Source: Medicago truncatula
Lineage: Eukaryota; Streptophyta; Magnoliopsida; Fabales; Fabaceae
DNA length: 64,000 nt
NCBI RefSeq assembly: GCF_003473485.1
Contig: NC_053049.1
Span: 17,732,001-17,796,000 of the forward strand
Reading direction: 5' to 3'
The notes beneath the pieces were generated by a model, which saw only the letters and a list, made by a program, of their open reading frames with translations, was not told the origin of the DNA and did no database searches. A program made the position numbers and the translations under genes. How positions within the stretch are numbered: position 1 is the first letter of the stretch; the number at the start of each line of letters is the position of its first letter. Shown piece by piece: positions 62,315-64,000 of the stretch.

Positions 62315-64000
62315 CCCTCCCTCAAGTTGGTGCATAAATATTTGTCATGCCCAACTTGACTATAAGTCGCTCAAAATTAGGCCTTGCCAAGCTCTTTGTC
62401 AAGATATCAGCAGTTTGCTCATTTGAAGTCACATACGGTAGGCAAATAGTTCCAGAAACAATTTTCTCTTTTATGAAGTGGCGATCAATCTCAATGTGCT
62501 TGGTTCTGTCATGTTGCATCGGGTTGTGAGATATACTTATTGCTGCTTTACTGTCACAGAATAATTTTAAGGGTAAGTCAACTTTAAACTTTAGTTCTTC
62601 CAACAGTTTCTGAATCCACAAGAGCTCGCAGATGCCTTGAGCCATGGCTCTAAATTCAGCTTCCGCACTACTCCGAGCAACAACACCTTGTTTCTTACTT
62701 CTCCAAGTAACTAGATTTCCCCAGACATAGGCGCAATATCCGGTAGTGGATTTCCTGTCAATAACTGATCCTGCCCAATCTGCATCTGTAAATATAGAGA
62801 CATCTCTGTCATTGGTTTTCTTGAAGTACAAGCCTTTTCCGGGGTTGGATTTCAGGTACCTTAAGATTCGGTAAACTGGCACCAGATGTTGTTCATAGGG
62901 AGAATGCATGAATCGACTGACAACACTCACGGAGAAAGCAATATCAGGTCTCGTGTGAGATAAATAAATAAGCTTACCAATTAATCTCTGGTATCGTCCA
63001 ATGTCAACAGAAACATTACCTTTCTCCCAGAGTTTTGCATTTATTTCCATAGGAGTATATGCTGGTCTACACCCGCTCATCCCAGTTTCCTCCAAGAGGT
63101 CTAGGATGCATTTTCTCTGAGAAACTACAATTCCCTTGCTTGAACGCGCAACCTCCATACCGAGAAAGTATTTAAGTGCACCTAAGTCCTTTATCTCAAA
63201 CTCTTTTGCCAAATTTTTCTTCAATCTATCCATCTCAACTATGTCATCTCCTGTGAGAATGATATCATCCACATAAACAATTAGAATGGCAATCTTACCA
63301 TCATTGGAAAATCGCATGAATAAGGTATGATCTGATTGAGCCTGCATATATCCTTGTTTTTTGACAGACCAAGTGAATTTTTCGAACCAAGCCCTTAGAG
63401 ATTGCTTGAGACCATATAATGACATTTGCAATTTACACACATTTAACTCAAACTTGTCCTCAAAGCCTGGAGGACTATCCATGTAAACTTCTTCCTACAA
63501 ATCGCCATTGAGAAAAGCATTTTTTACATCAAGTTGGTTAAGAGGCCAATCTAAATTCACTGCCAAGGACAAGAGAACTCTGACAGTGTTTAATTTGGCA
63601 ACAGGAGCAAAAGTGTCTGAGTAGTCTATGCCATATGCCTGAGTAAATCCTTTAGCAACCAAGCGTGCCTTGTATCTTTAAACTGTGTTGTCAGAGTTAT
63701 AATTTACCGTAAAGACCCACTTACAGCCGACGGTATTTTCCCTGCAGGTAAAGTCATGATTTTCCAAGTTTTATTCTTTTCAAGAGCTCTCATCTCCTCT
63801 AGAACAGCTTCCTTCCACTTTGGAATTTTTAGAGCCTCCTGTACATTTTTGGGAATTTCTACAGTAGACAACTGAGAGGTAAATGCACCAAATGAAGAAG
63901 ACAAATTTGAGTATGACAGAAATTTAGCCATCGGATGTTTGGTACACGATCTAACCGGTTTCCTAATTGTTATAGGTATATGTAAATCAGGATCATCACT
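62125..64000 (-). mobile_element. Ty1/copia retrotransposon, 3' half (runs off the window)
   Basis: Minus strand. From the right edge: end of the linker before RT (EIPKNVQEALKIPKWKEAVL, EEMRALEKNKTWKIM), then reverse transcriptase (CKLQMSLYGLKQSLRAWFEK, ILIVYVDDIILTGDD), KYFLGMEVARSSKGIVVSQR, SHTRPDIAFSVSVVSRFMHS, and RNase H (FTDADWAGSVIDRKSTTGYC, ARSSAEAEFRAMAQGICELL, HIEIDRHFIKEKIV) to the end near 62322. A purine-rich tract and a 190-bp LTR follow. The reading is largely continuous, with only a few breaks in the visible part. Relatively young compared with the LINE it entered; 5' half, gag and the other LTR lie beyond 64000. Confidence 0.93.

Overview
The window is nuclear DNA of a flowering plant. 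It is AT-rich, its genes are split by short GT-AG introns, and most of it is transposon debris. The transposon mix (a SIRE/Maximus-like copia LTR, plant L1-type LINE tails, tRNA-derived SINEs, Helitron-like ends with RPA-like coding, PMD and OTU genes of the MULE world) and the tone of the proteins suggest a legume close to Medicago or Trifolium. That placement is inference; no database was searched.

Layout. 1-2992 is AT-rich with one SINE-like unit and several tiny poly(T) insertions flanked by duplications. 2993-10421 reads as one minus-strand Helitron-like block: a 3' hairpin with CTAG end, a decayed replication protein A 70 kDa-like gene, a decayed B3-like fragment and local tandem repeats. 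10639-14237 holds a Stowaway-type MITE, a 635-bp segment duplicated 24 kb away, an OTU-protease-like exon and a LINE tail. 14672-16276 is a plant mobile domain (PMD, MAIN-like) gene on the minus strand. 17026-19520 is MITE and AT-rich spacer. 19521-23718 carries three damaged copies of one unrecognised gene with a mitochondrial-style N-terminus; two of them are cut by the same LTR-like segment. 24266-31330 is MITEs, a second Helitron-like element, a LINE with clear target duplication, and AT-rich spacer.

32930-38482 contains two broken F-box/LRR genes with copia fragments, and flanking sequence shared with 10971-11897. The normal host genes follow: an EF-hand protein (38587-39012, minus), a GPI-anchored lipid-transfer-type protein (42839-44757, plus, 3 exons), and ALG7/GPT, the enzyme that starts dolichol-linked N-glycan assembly (50186-55188, plus, 11 exons, all junctions consistent). 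At 57927-58193 lie the first two exons of an auxin response factor-like gene; no further exon was found in the 5.8 kb to the window edge. 59805-62124 is a minus-strand LINE interrupted at 62125 by a Ty1/copia element that runs off the window.

The host genes are independent plant housekeeping or signalling genes, not an operon or pathway. The most unusual pattern is a scattered family of 14-27 bp poly(A)/poly(T) insertions, each flanked by a 9-19 bp direct duplication. They look like extreme 3'-end-only retroinsertions.
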